From contig NZ_LMDB01000039.1 of the NCBI RefSeq assembly GCF_001425005.1, positions 248,001-312,000 of the forward strand: a DNA stretch of 64,000 bases. The letters are read 5' to 3'. The DNA comes from Duganella sp. Root336D2. GTDB taxonomy: Bacteria; Pseudomonadota; Gammaproteobacteria; Burkholderiales; Burkholderiaceae_D. This document shows positions 15,638 to 24,886 of the stretch, one piece after another (positions within the stretch are counted from its first letter, which is position 1; the number at the start of each line of letters is the position of its first letter). A program made the position numbers and the translations under genes. Below the pieces are notes generated by a model, which had not been told where the DNA came from, did not search any database, and saw nothing but the letters and a program-made list of their open reading frames with translations.

Positions 15638-16411
15638 TTATGCCGCAGCGGCTGGCACCTTGTTCGACAGGCGCTGCAGGCGTTCCAGGGCCGATTCGCT
15701 GCCGTTCACCGGGTTGGTGACCGATTTGCGGATTGCATCGATTTCAGCGGCCTGGTCGTACGGGCGCTGGCCGATGTCAGAGACGATCTTCATGCCTTCG
15801 GCTTCGTTGCTGATCTGCTGGGCACGCTTGGTCAGCGCGTTCAGGGCGCTGGTGTTGCCGCGCATGCCTGACAGGCTGGCGAGCTGGCTCTGGCGATCGG
15901 CGCGCACTTCCTGCAGTTCGCGCTGGGCCTTGGCCTGGGACAGGGCTTGCATCGCTTTCTTGGCGGCGGCGTCGAAGTCGGCCAGTTGCTGCGACAGGGC
16001 GTCAACGATCTTTTGCAGCTCTTCCATGTAAGCCTGGGCATCGGCTTCTTCCTGGATTTCCTGCGGCAGGCGGCCTTTGTTGGCTTCCAGCTCGTCGCAG
16101 AACAGGTTGATCGTTGCTTCCGAGATCTGGCCGGCGGCCAGGCGTTCGGCCAGGGTGCCGGTGGCTTTCTCGTCGGTTTCGATCAGTTTGCGCAGGCGGA
16201 CCACGTCGTCCCGTTCCTTGTTGAAGGCGGCGCGGGCCTGGGCCAGCTTTTGGGCGGCGCTGCGCAGGGTGTCGGCCAGGCGGTCGCGGTCGGCCTCAGT
16301 CGCCGTTTCCGGGTCAAAACTGGCGATGGCTTCCGAGACCCGGTCGCCCAAGGCGCCAAAGTGCTTGGAAATCAGTCGTGCAGTCAGGGCCCAGCCATTC
16401 GAGTTGCTCAT
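15638..16411 (-). CDS. Coiled-coil protein, PspA/YjfJ-like
   Basis: A 257-residue, almost wholly alpha-helical, charged protein without signal peptide or membrane segment. GAAAGGA lies eight bases before ATG 16411, so I prefer it to ATGs further upstream. Long heptad-rich stretches cover about residues 40-190. Its place directly after a DUF2491 (YjfK) gene matches E. coli yjfJ-yjfK, where YjfJ is a PspA/IM30 paralogue, and length and helical content agree. Direct sequence similarity to PspA is not obvious by eye, so the family call is tentative. A role in envelope stress or membrane maintenance is an inference from context. Confidence 0.6.
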   Translation of the reverse strand: MSNSNGWALTARLISKHFGALGDRVSEAIASFDPETATEADRDRLADTLRSAAQKLAQARAAFNKERDDVVRLRKLIETDEKATGTLAERLAAGQISEATINLFCDELEANKGRLPQEIQEEADAQAYMEELQKIVDALSQQLADFDAAAKKAMQALSQAKAQRELQEVRADRQSQLASLSGMRGNTSALNALTKRAQQISNEAEGMKIVSDIGQRPYDQAAEIDAIRKSVTNPVNGSESALERLQRLSNKVPAAAA

Positions 16412-16457
16412 TTTTTGCATCCTTTCAGTTAAGTTCAATTCACCAATGCGGCGGTCG

Positions 16458-17249
16458 TTATTGGATGACCAGCCGTTCCTGCTCCACCGGGATTCCCACT
16501 ACGAAATCGACGTGAATCCCGCGTTTCCCTGCATCGCCGTTCACGCTTTGGAGGATCTCCGTCGTGACCAGCAGGTATTCCTTGCTGCCGTCGCCCAGTT
16601 GCCGGGCGTAGGGCATGAAGTACAGCTCTTGCTTCAGGCCCTGCATGCCGCTGGCCTCGTCAATGCGGGTTTCGGTGCCCGTGAAGGGCGGGATGAAACC
16701 GGCATTCGGGTCGCCAACATCGCGTTCGAAGTCCAGCGCTTCCTGCTCGCCGAAGGCGCTGGCCAGCACTGTGCTGTCGGCGCCGCTTTCCTCGAGCTGG
16801 CTGCGCCACAGGCTGAATTGCAGTTCGCCCAGGCCGCAGCCATCGGCGCCGGTGAAGGCGTCCTGGTCTTCCGCAGTGGTGGGGATGAAGCGCACCAGCT
16901 GCGTGCAGTACAGGACTTCCTTCACCTCGCCGTGTTCATCCACGTACAGCTGGAGGAACTTTTCGCGCTCGTCCTCGTCGCCCTTGGCCAGGTAGTAGCG
17001 GTAGAGGCGCCCGGCCATCGTCAGCTTGAACTGGGAAATGGCGAGGATCCGGCTGTCTTCCGCTTCCGGCAGCGCGACCAGGGAGCCGTTGGCGTTGGCG
17101 CGCAGCAGGGGCGAGGCTTGCAGGTCCACTACGCTGCCAATCCTGGCTGCCAGCGGCAGGCTGCGGTCTTCCGGCTGCGGCGCGTCGCTTTCGACACCGC
17201 GGCGCTTGGCGCCGCTGCGCAGGTAATCGATGGCGTCTTTCCAGCCCAT
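16458..17249 (-). CDS. yjfK: DUF2491 family protein (YjfK-like)
   Basis: A 263-residue cytosolic protein. It opens MGWKDAIDYLRSG and continues with LPLAARIGSVVDLQ, a mixed beta domain with LYRYYLAKGDEDEREKFLQLYVD, then FTGTETRIDEASG and LYFMPYARQLGDGSKEYLLVTTE. This matches DUF2491, typified by YjfK of E. coli. Biochemical function is unknown; the family travels with a PspA-like protein, a DUF350 membrane protein and an ATP-grasp enzyme, of which only the first has a likely counterpart here. It lies 46 bases upstream of the coiled-coil gene and 3 bases after the secreted-protein gene. Confidence 0.82.
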   Translation of the reverse strand: MGWKDAIDYLRSGAKRRGVESDAPQPEDRSLPLAARIGSVVDLQASPLLRANANGSLVALPEAEDSRILAISQFKLTMAGRLYRYYLAKGDEDEREKFLQLYVDEHGEVKEVLYCTQLVRFIPTTAEDQDAFTGADGCGLGELQFSLWRSQLEESGADSTVLASAFGEQEALDFERDVGDPNAGFIPPFTGTETRIDEASGMQGLKQELYFMPYARQLGDGSKEYLLVTTEILQSVNGDAGKRGIHVDFVVGIPVEQERLVIQ

Positions 17250-17252
17250 TCC

Positions 17253-18155
17253 TTAGTTCCTTTCAAACGAGTAGTTGGCGTTCTTTTTCACTTCCTGTGC
17301 CCCAGCCATCAGGCGGAAGGCTTTCCAGGCCAGCCACACCAGGCAGCCGGCCAGCAGGGCTACCGCCAGCTTGGCCAGGGTGCTCGATTCTTGAGCGGCT
17401 GGCTTGGCTGCCGGCGCTTGCACTGGCGGCTGGCGGACGGGCTCGACAACGGCGCCTGCCGCGGCACCCGAGGTCGCGATATCGCTTGCGCCGGCTGCGT
17501 CTGCCATGGCGCCGGTGTTGCCGCTGACATCGACTGGCTGCTGCGTGGACGGTGCCGGCTGGACGGCCGGGGCCGGGGCCGGGGCTGGAGCGGCGTGGCC
17601 GCTGGCGGCGCGGCCCAGCATGAAGCCGCCAATACCCCACAGCCAGCCGTTGCTGCTGTCACGGACGATTACCGGGGCAGGTGCACTGGTGTTGCCAGGT
17701 GCGCCGTGCTGGGCGTAGGCACCGTTGTTGTAGCCGCCGCTACCGCTGCCTCGGCCGCCGGGGACTACCGGATCGAGCGGTGGCAGTGGCGGCGTGGTGC
17801 CGGTCCGCGTGGCCGTGGAGCTGCCAAAGCTGCCGGGAGCAGCCTGGCCGGCAGTGCCGGCACGGCGCGTGTCATAAGTGCGCATGGCCTGGTCCTGTGC
17901 CGCACGGCGGTCGAGGTCGCGCGACATCGCCGAGTCGCGTTGTGGCGTGCGCGCTGCAGCCGGCGGCTGCGACTGGCGCTGGCCGAAGGTGCCGAAACTT
18001 GGCTGTTTCGGGGTGCTGACACTGCGCGACGCCGTGCTCCGGCCCGAGGAAAAGCCGCTGCGGTATGAGCCGCCAGGACGGGCATCGGCCGTGTTGGCGG
18101 CTACAATGGCCACCACGATTGCCATGATGGCCGCGAAGCGAGTGCGCTTGAACAT
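17253..18155 (-). CDS. Secreted low-complexity protein with C-terminal membrane segment
   Basis: A 300-residue protein from ATG 18155, which follows a GGTGA ribosome site and opens a clean signal peptide ending TADA. The mature part is rich in Ser, Gly, Pro, Gln and Thr and predicted disordered. A hydrophobic SNGWLWGIGGFMLGRAASGH stretch lies near residue 170, an Ala/Pro-rich run follows, and a membrane segment (LAKLAVALLAGCLVWLAWKAF) lies 20-30 residues from the end. No family recognised. As first gene of the DUF2491 and coiled-coil operon it probably supplies the membrane-anchored, periplasmic component of that system. Confidence 0.65.
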   Translation of the reverse strand: MFKRTRFAAIMAIVVAIVAANTADARPGGSYRSGFSSGRSTASRSVSTPKQPSFGTFGQRQSQPPAAARTPQRDSAMSRDLDRRAAQDQAMRTYDTRRAGTAGQAAPGSFGSSTATRTGTTPPLPPLDPVVPGGRGSGSGGYNNGAYAQHGAPGNTSAPAPVIVRDSSNGWLWGIGGFMLGRAASGHAAPAPAPAPAVQPAPSTQQPVDVSGNTGAMADAAGASDIATSGAAAGAVVEPVRQPPVQAPAAKPAAQESSTLAKLAVALLAGCLVWLAWKAFRLMAGAQEVKKNANYSFERN

Positions 18156-18250
18156 GAATTTCACCGTTGTCAGGTAGTTAAACTTTCGATGAAAATCAGC
18201 ATATCTTTCAAACAATCCGACTGCATCGGTAAAAAAAGGCCCGCTTCACC

Positions 18251-18739
18251 ATGACTAAGAAATACCTGGACATGAACCAGCACGACGCGCTCTATAAGGT
18301 AGCGCGCACTTTCCCCGGCGGTATCGAGGCACTTGCCCAGCAAATGGGCATCTCGTCCAACGTGCTGCGCAACAAGCTGGCGCCGACCATCGCCTCGCAT
18401 TACCCCTCGTTCGAGGAGGTTTCCACCATCGTCGACCTGTGCCATAAGGCGGGGGTGAATGAAGCCATGCTGCCGCTGCATGCCCTGCTGACACGGCATG
18501 GCATGGCGGCCTTCATCGTGCCGATCCCGAATGACGTGAGCAACGATGACTTGTCGCAGACGGTGTGCAAGGTGATGGCCCAAGTAGGCGCTGTGGCGGA
18601 AGCAGTGTCGGAAGCCCTGCTCGACGGCAAGGTGACGGAGGCGGAGGCGGACCTGATCGAACGTGAATTCCACGGCGCGCTGTCGGCGCTGGGCGAGTGG
18701 CGTGAGCGGATTCGCCAGCGCGCCAAGATCAGCAAATAA
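18251..18739 (+). CDS. Phage regulatory CII-like protein (Phage_CP76 family)
   Basis: A 162-residue protein. The first 70 residues fit the phage CII / CP76 DNA-binding family (MNQHDALYKVARTFPGGIEALAQQMGISSNVLRNKLAP is the characteristic start), with a C-terminal helical region. In temperate phages it controls the lysis-lysogeny switch. No integrase, structural or replication phage gene lies nearby, so this is a solitary, probably domesticated copy. It has its own terminator and sits alone between two minus-strand units. Confidence 0.83.
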   Translation: MTKKYLDMNQHDALYKVARTFPGGIEALAQQMGISSNVLRNKLAPTIASHYPSFEEVSTIVDLCHKAGVNEAMLPLHALLTRHGMAAFIVPIPNDVSNDDLSQTVCKVMAQVGAVAEAVSEALLDGKVTEAEADLIEREFHGALSALGEWRERIRQRAKISK

Positions 18740-18741
18740 GA

Positions 18742-18768
18742 AAGCCAGCCACTTGGGGTGGCTGGCTT
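18742..18768. terminator. Hairpin terminator between CII-like gene and DUF6600 gene
   Basis: AAGCCAGCCAC and GTGGCTGGCTT pair perfectly over eleven bases around a five-base loop, three bases after the CII-like stop and 16 bases before the stop of the convergent gene. The AA/TT ends are short, so it is probably a bidirectional but moderate terminator. Confidence 0.7.
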
Positions 18769-18783
18769 AGGTAGCGCAGCAGC

Positions 18784-20694
<1,911 letters not shown>

Positions 20695-20721
20695 TTTCTA
20701 TCTCTCCAAGGGAACGTTCTA

Positions 20722-20749
20722 AGGCGTTTTCGTTTTTTATATAACGCCT
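20722..20749 (-). other. Leader hairpin upstream of the DUF6600 gene
   Basis: AGGCGTT and AACGCCT pair around a 14-base T/A-rich loop, 28 bases before the ATG at 20694. It may be an mRNA leader structure or part of an operator; on the minus strand the stem is not followed by a T-run. Confidence 0.3.
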
Positions 20750-20785
20750 GAACCCCCTTGGCGAGGACGCAAGTTACAAATAATT

Positions 20786-20977
20786 TCAAATGGGGGTGAA
20801 GCGCTGCACCTTCTTGCCATCGACCTCGATGATCTCGAAGAAAACTTCGCGCGGGCGGCACCAGATGGAGCCGTTGGCGGCCTTGTACACGATCATCGTG
20901 CTGTGGTCGGATTCCAGCGTGGCCTCGCACACCAGCTCGTAGAACCCGCCTTTGTAATGCCGGAACCGGGTCGTCAT
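20786..20977 (-). CDS. DUF1653 domain protein
   Basis: A 63-residue protein. The whole length matches DUF1653: FRHYKGGFYELVCEATLESD, MIVYKAANGSIWCRPREVFFE and DGKKVQRFTP. This small beta-barrel-like family is widespread and uncharacterised. Its ATG overlaps the TGA of the LysE-family exporter gene (ATGA), so the two are translationally coupled. A longer frame reading into the exporter gene is not real. Confidence 0.85.
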   Translation of the reverse strand: MTTRFRHYKGGFYELVCEATLESDHSTMIVYKAANGSIWCRPREVFFEIIEVDGKKVQRFTPI

Positions 20978-21615
20978 GCCTCGGCCGCTCCGCGCTTGAC
21001 GAAGAACAGCGCCCCGCCGATAAACATCAGAAGACCTCCGAATACGCGATTTTGCGCCTTGATGGCAGAGGATTCGCGGAAGAAGCGCTGCATCGACGAT
21101 GCCAGGAAGGCATAGCCATGCATCACCACCAGGTCGATCACGAACATCGTCGCTGCCAGGATGGCCAGCTGCGGCAGCACCGGCGCATGCTGGTTGATGA
21201 ACTGCGGCAGCACGGCGACCATGAAGATGATGCCCTTCGGATTGGTAGCATTGGTCAGGAAGCCAGTCATGAAGCGCTTGCGGAACGACGGCAGCGCTGC
21301 TTGCGCGGCCTGGATCCCCTGGCCGGCGGCAACCTTGGCGCGCCATTGGCTGATCCCGAGCCAGATCAGGTACAGGGCGCCGATGGTCTTCACGACGCTG
21401 AAGGCGACTTCAGAGGCAAGCAGCAGGGAGCCGACGCCCGCACCGGCAATCGCCAGCACCAGCAGCAAGCCAAGTTGGAGGCCGAGGATGGTGGCGGAAG
21501 TACGCTTCACGCCATACGACAAACCATGCGACATCGACAACACGGCGCCCGAACCAGGCGACACGGCAATGATGCAGGCAGCGATGACAAAGGTGATCCA
21601 GGTGGTGAAAGCCAT
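20974..21615 (-). CDS. LysE/RhtB-family amino-acid exporter
   Basis: A 213-residue inner-membrane protein with about six hydrophobic segments. The N-terminal motif IIAVSPGSGAVLSMSHGLSYGVKR and the LYLIWLGISQWR and FLTNATNPKGIIFM segments are typical of RhtB-type exporters of homoserine, threonine or similar compounds. Substrate cannot be assigned. Coupled to the downstream DUF1653 gene by an ATGA overlap. Confidence 0.92.
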   Translation of the reverse strand: MAFTTWITFVIAACIIAVSPGSGAVLSMSHGLSYGVKRTSATILGLQLGLLLVLAIAGAGVGSLLLASEVAFSVVKTIGALYLIWLGISQWRAKVAAGQGIQAAQAALPSFRKRFMTGFLTNATNPKGIIFMVAVLPQFINQHAPVLPQLAILAATMFVIDLVVMHGYAFLASSMQRFFRESSAIKAQNRVFGGLLMFIGGALFFVKRGAAEA

Positions 21616-21723
21616 GACCGATTACCGACGAATAAAGAGTTCATTGTAGCGTTCAAGCCGCCCGCTTGCTGCAGTGGCGTGTTAGATTGTCGATCCTGTA
21701 ATTTTTCTGTGGAGTTATACGAA

Positions 21724-22653
21724 ATGGCCGGTTCCAGCCTGCTTGCACTGATCGACGATATTGCCACCATCCTGGACGATGTGGCTGCCATGAGCAAGGT
21801 GGCAGCTAAAAAGACCGCGGGTGTGCTGGGCGACGACCTGGCGCTGAATGCGCAGCAGGTCGCAGGCGTGCAAGCCGACCGTGAACTGCCTGTTGTCTGG
21901 GCAGTAGCGAAGGGTTCGATGATCAACAAGGCGATCCTGGTGCCTGCTGCGCTGGCAATCAGCTATTTCGCACCGTGGGCGATTACCCCGCTGCTGATGC
22001 TGGGCGGTGCCTACCTGTGCTTTGAAGGTTTCGAAAAGATTGCCCACAAATTCCTGCATTCGCAGGCGGAAGACGACCAGCACCACAAGGAACTGGTCGA
22101 CGCGAACCAGAGTGTTGACTTGGTCGCAATGGAAAAGGAGAAGGTCAAGGGCGCGGTGCGCACCGACTTCATCCTGTCGGCCGAGATTATCGTGATCGCC
22201 CTGGGTACCGTGGCAACCGCCACTTTCCTGCAGCAGGTGACTGTGCTGGTCGGTATCGCCGTCGTGATGACCATCGGCGTGTACGGCCTGGTGGGCGCCA
22301 TTGTGAAGATGGACGACGCCGGCCTTTACCTGACCAAGCGCGCCGGTGCCGGTGTGCAGGCCCTGGGCCGTTTCCTGCTGAGTGCAGCGCCTAAACTGAT
22401 GAAGTTCCTGTCGGTGGCCGGTACCGTAGCGATGTTCATGGTCGGTGGCGGCATCCTGACCCACGGCATCCCGGGCGCGCATGACGTGATCCACCACGCG
22501 GCCGAAGCTGCCGGTTCGGTGGGCGGCGTTGGCCCCCTGCTGGCTGCCGTGACCCCGTCCGCGCTCGATACCATTGGCGGCGTGATCGCCGGTGCCATGG
22601 TGCTGGCGGTCGTCACCATCGGCAGCAAACTGTTGAGTGCGCTCAAACGTTAA
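21724..22653 (+). CDS. yedI: DUF808 family inner-membrane protein (YedI-like)
   Basis: A 309-residue membrane protein from ATG 21724. It opens MAGSSLLALIDDIATILDDVA and continues with SKVAAKKTAGVLGDDLALNAQQV, which are the family hallmark, followed by several membrane segments and a charged cytoplasmic stretch (EKEKVKGAVRTDFILSAEI). Length matches E. coli YedI (about 305). Function not established. It begins about 110 bases from the divergent LysE gene; a frame that would extend it upstream crosses that promoter region and the LysE coding sequence. Confidence 0.9.
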   Translation: MAGSSLLALIDDIATILDDVAAMSKVAAKKTAGVLGDDLALNAQQVAGVQADRELPVVWAVAKGSMINKAILVPAALAISYFAPWAITPLLMLGGAYLCFEGFEKIAHKFLHSQAEDDQHHKELVDANQSVDLVAMEKEKVKGAVRTDFILSAEIIVIALGTVATATFLQQVTVLVGIAVVMTIGVYGLVGAIVKMDDAGLYLTKRAGAGVQALGRFLLSAAPKLMKFLSVAGTVAMFMVGGGILTHGIPGAHDVIHHAAEAAGSVGGVGPLLAAVTPSALDTIGGVIAGAMVLAVVTIGSKLLSALKR

Positions 22654-22698
22654 GTAGCGGGCCGGCTGGCATAATGTCTTTTTTAACAAGGAGAACTT

Positions 22699-23106
22699 AT
22701 GTCGACCCATCATCGACCTTCCGGCGCCTTCGTCGGCGCTTCGTGGGGCGCCCTGCTGCTGGGCGCCGGCGCCTTCCTCGCCGGGTTGTGGAATGCCCAG
22801 ATGCCGCTGAACGAAAAAGGCTATTACCTGACCTTGCTGCTCTACGGCCTGTTCTCGGCCGTATCGCTGCAAAAATCGGTGCGTGACAAGGTGGAAGGCA
22901 TCCACGTGTCGAATATGTACTTCGGCCTGTGCTGGATTTCGACCGCGGCAGCCATCCTGCTGCTGGGGATCGGCATGTGGAACGCCACCCTGGTACTCAG
23001 CGAAAAGGGCTTTTATGGCATGGCTTTCGCCCTGAGCCTGTTCGGCGCCGTAGCGGTACAGAAGAATGTTCGCGACAGTTCGGCAAGGCCGGCGGAAGTG
23101 GCCTGA
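22699..23106 (+). CDS. yiaA: YiaA/YiaB-family inner-membrane protein
   Basis: A 135-residue protein with two copies of the yiaAB two-helix domain. Each copy has a pair of membrane helices followed by a short amphipathic segment: NEKGYYLTLLLYGLFSAVSLQKSVRDK in the first and SEKGFYGMAFALSLFGAVAVQKNVRD in the second. The repeat suggests internal duplication. Function unknown. AAGGAGA precedes the start by six bases. Confidence 0.88.
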   Translation: MSTHHRPSGAFVGASWGALLLGAGAFLAGLWNAQMPLNEKGYYLTLLLYGLFSAVSLQKSVRDKVEGIHVSNMYFGLCWISTAAAILLLGIGMWNATLVLSEKGFYGMAFALSLFGAVAVQKNVRDSSARPAEVA

Positions 23107-23125
23107 CAGGCCAACCCTGCCAGAT

Positions 23126-23139
23126 TTGATCTACATCAT
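23126..23139 (+). promoter_or_regulatory. FNR/Anr-type box upstream of the aerotaxis receptor and hemN
   Basis: TTGAT-CTAC-ATCAT matches the FNR consensus TTGAT-N4-ATCAA with one mismatch in the last base. It lies 78 bases before the chemoreceptor start. Context (hemN, cco genes) supports oxygen-responsive control. No fnr gene is in the window. Confidence 0.65.
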
Positions 23140-23153
23140 TAAAAAAGCGCGCC

Positions 23154-23169
23154 TAAGTCCCTAGACTTA
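23154..23169. repeat. Perfect palindrome downstream of the FNR-type box
   Basis: TAAGTC and GACTTA flank four bases. It lies 15 bases after the FNR-type box and 48 bases before the receptor ATG, roughly where a transcript would begin. It may be a second regulator site; no known consensus recognised. Confidence 0.4.
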
Positions 23170-23216
23170 TCCCTGTGATCTTGCGTTATGGCAAGAACGT
23201 CAACAGGGGGCGCGCA

Positions 23217-24869
23217 ATGCGTAAGAATTTACCGGTAAGCAATCAGGAAGTAGAGCTGGACGAAGACCAGGCGATCGTCTCCAAGACTGACCTGGAAGGC
23301 AATATCGTCTACGTCAATCCCTACTTCGAGCACATCAGCGGCTTCTGCGCTGCTGAGCTGGTTGGCCAGCCGCAAAACATCATCCGCCATCCTGACATGC
23401 CGCCGGAAGCGTTTGCCGACCTGTGGCAAACCATCCGCGCCGGCATCCCATGGACCGGCCTGGTGAAAAACCGCTGCAAGAACGGCGATTTCTACTGGGT
23501 CAAAGCCAACATCACCCCGATCAAGGAAAACGGCCGCACCACAGGCTATATGTCGGTGCGCACCAAGGCCGAGCGCGCCCAGGTGGCTGCCGCCGCCGAG
23601 GCTTACCGAAAGATCATTGCCGGTGCCCGCAATATCCGCATCAAGAATGGCCAGATCGTGCGCCTCGGCCTGTCGAACGTGGCAGCGCGCCTGAGCCATG
23701 TGTCGCTTGCCATGCGCATCTGGCTGGCCACCAGCGTGGTCAACGTGCTGCAGATCGCAGTCTGCGTCGCCGCGCTGTTTGCCGACGGCACCAGTGAACT
23801 GACGCGCTGGGGCATCTTTGGCGCCACCGCTTTCGGCTTCCTGATCAACGTCTTCCTGTGGTACACGCTGCGCACCAGCATGCTGCAGCCGCTGGACCGC
23901 GCCCTGGACGGTGCGCGCCTGATCGCAGCCGGCGACCTGACCGGCTCCTTCGATACCGACAGCACCGACGAAATGGGCCAGCTGCTGCGCGCCCTGCAGC
24001 AGATGAATAACAACCTGATCGCCACCATCCGCGACGTGCGCTTCAATATCGATGCGATGGCCGTGGCGACCAAGCAGATCGCCGCCGGCAATGCCGACCT
24101 GGCCGGCCGTACCGAATCGCAGGCCGCCAGCCTGGAAAAAACCGCATCGAGCATTGAAGAATTCTCTTCCACCGTGAAGGCCAATGCCGAAAATTCAATG
24201 GAAGCGAACGCACTGGCGGTCAGCGCTTCCGATGTGGCGGTGCAGGGCGGCAAGATCGTGTCCGAAGTGATTGCAACGATGGACGAGATCAACTCCTCGT
24301 CCCGCCGCGTGGTCGACATCATCGGCCTGATCGAGGGTATAGCCTTCCAGACCAATATCCTGGCGCTGAATGCCGCAGTCGAAGCGGCGCGTGCCGGCGA
24401 GCAGGGCCGCGGCTTCGCCGTTGTGGCGAGCGAAGTGCGCAGCCTGGCGCAGCGTTCTTCCGCGGCGGCCAAGGACATCAAGCAGCTGATCGAAATCTCG
24501 GTGGAAAAAGTCAGCACCGGCATGGAACGTGCACAGCGCGCCGGCGCCACCATGGGCCAGGTGGTGAACTCGGTGAAACAGGTCACCACCATCATGCACG
24601 AAATTTCCACTGCATCGCGCGAACAGAGCATCGGCGTGGACCAGGTCAACCAGGCCGTCAACCACATGGACCAGGTGACGCAGCAGAACGCCGGCCTGGT
24701 GGAAGAAGCTGCCGCTGCCGCAATCAGCCTGGCCGACGAAGCCGGCCACCTGCGCGATGCCTTCAGCCTGTTCAAGTTTGAACGCACCCGCTACGCGCGC
24801 CTGGCGGCTGTCAATTCGGCACGTGGCGCGCAGCAAACCCGCCCGTCCCCGAAACGCCTGGCCGCCTAA
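23217..24869 (+). CDS. Aer-like methyl-accepting chemotaxis protein with PAS domain
   Basis: A 550-residue receptor from ATG 23217. A cytoplasmic PAS domain (about residues 15-120: TDLEGNIVYVNPYFEHISGF, IRHPDMPPEAFADLWQTI) comes before a hydrophobic hairpin (about 165-225). A HAMP domain and the signalling domain follow, with the conserved tip GIAFQTNILALNAAVEAARA. This is the Aer layout, in which PAS-bound FAD senses redox state or oxygen. There is no periplasmic ligand domain and no C-terminal NWETF-type pentapeptide. The stop is 17 bases before hemN, so the receptor is probably expressed with genes for microaerobic respiration. Confidence 0.9.
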   Translation: MRKNLPVSNQEVELDEDQAIVSKTDLEGNIVYVNPYFEHISGFCAAELVGQPQNIIRHPDMPPEAFADLWQTIRAGIPWTGLVKNRCKNGDFYWVKANITPIKENGRTTGYMSVRTKAERAQVAAAAEAYRKIIAGARNIRIKNGQIVRLGLSNVAARLSHVSLAMRIWLATSVVNVLQIAVCVAALFADGTSELTRWGIFGATAFGFLINVFLWYTLRTSMLQPLDRALDGARLIAAGDLTGSFDTDSTDEMGQLLRALQQMNNNLIATIRDVRFNIDAMAVATKQIAAGNADLAGRTESQAASLEKTASSIEEFSSTVKANAENSMEANALAVSASDVAVQGGKIVSEVIATMDEINSSSRRVVDIIGLIEGIAFQTNILALNAAVEAARAGEQGRGFAVVASEVRSLAQRSSAAAKDIKQLIEISVEKVSTGMERAQRAGATMGQVVNSVKQVTTIMHEISTASREQSIGVDQVNQAVNHMDQVTQQNAGLVEEAAAAAISLADEAGHLRDAFSLFKFERTRYARLAAVNSARGAQQTRPSPKRLAA

Positions 24870-24886
24870 TCCCGAACGAGAAAATC

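Noticed and set aside
18251..18739. Prophage
   Set aside because: Only a CII-like regulator is present; no integrase, capsid, lysis or att-site repeats in the surroundings.
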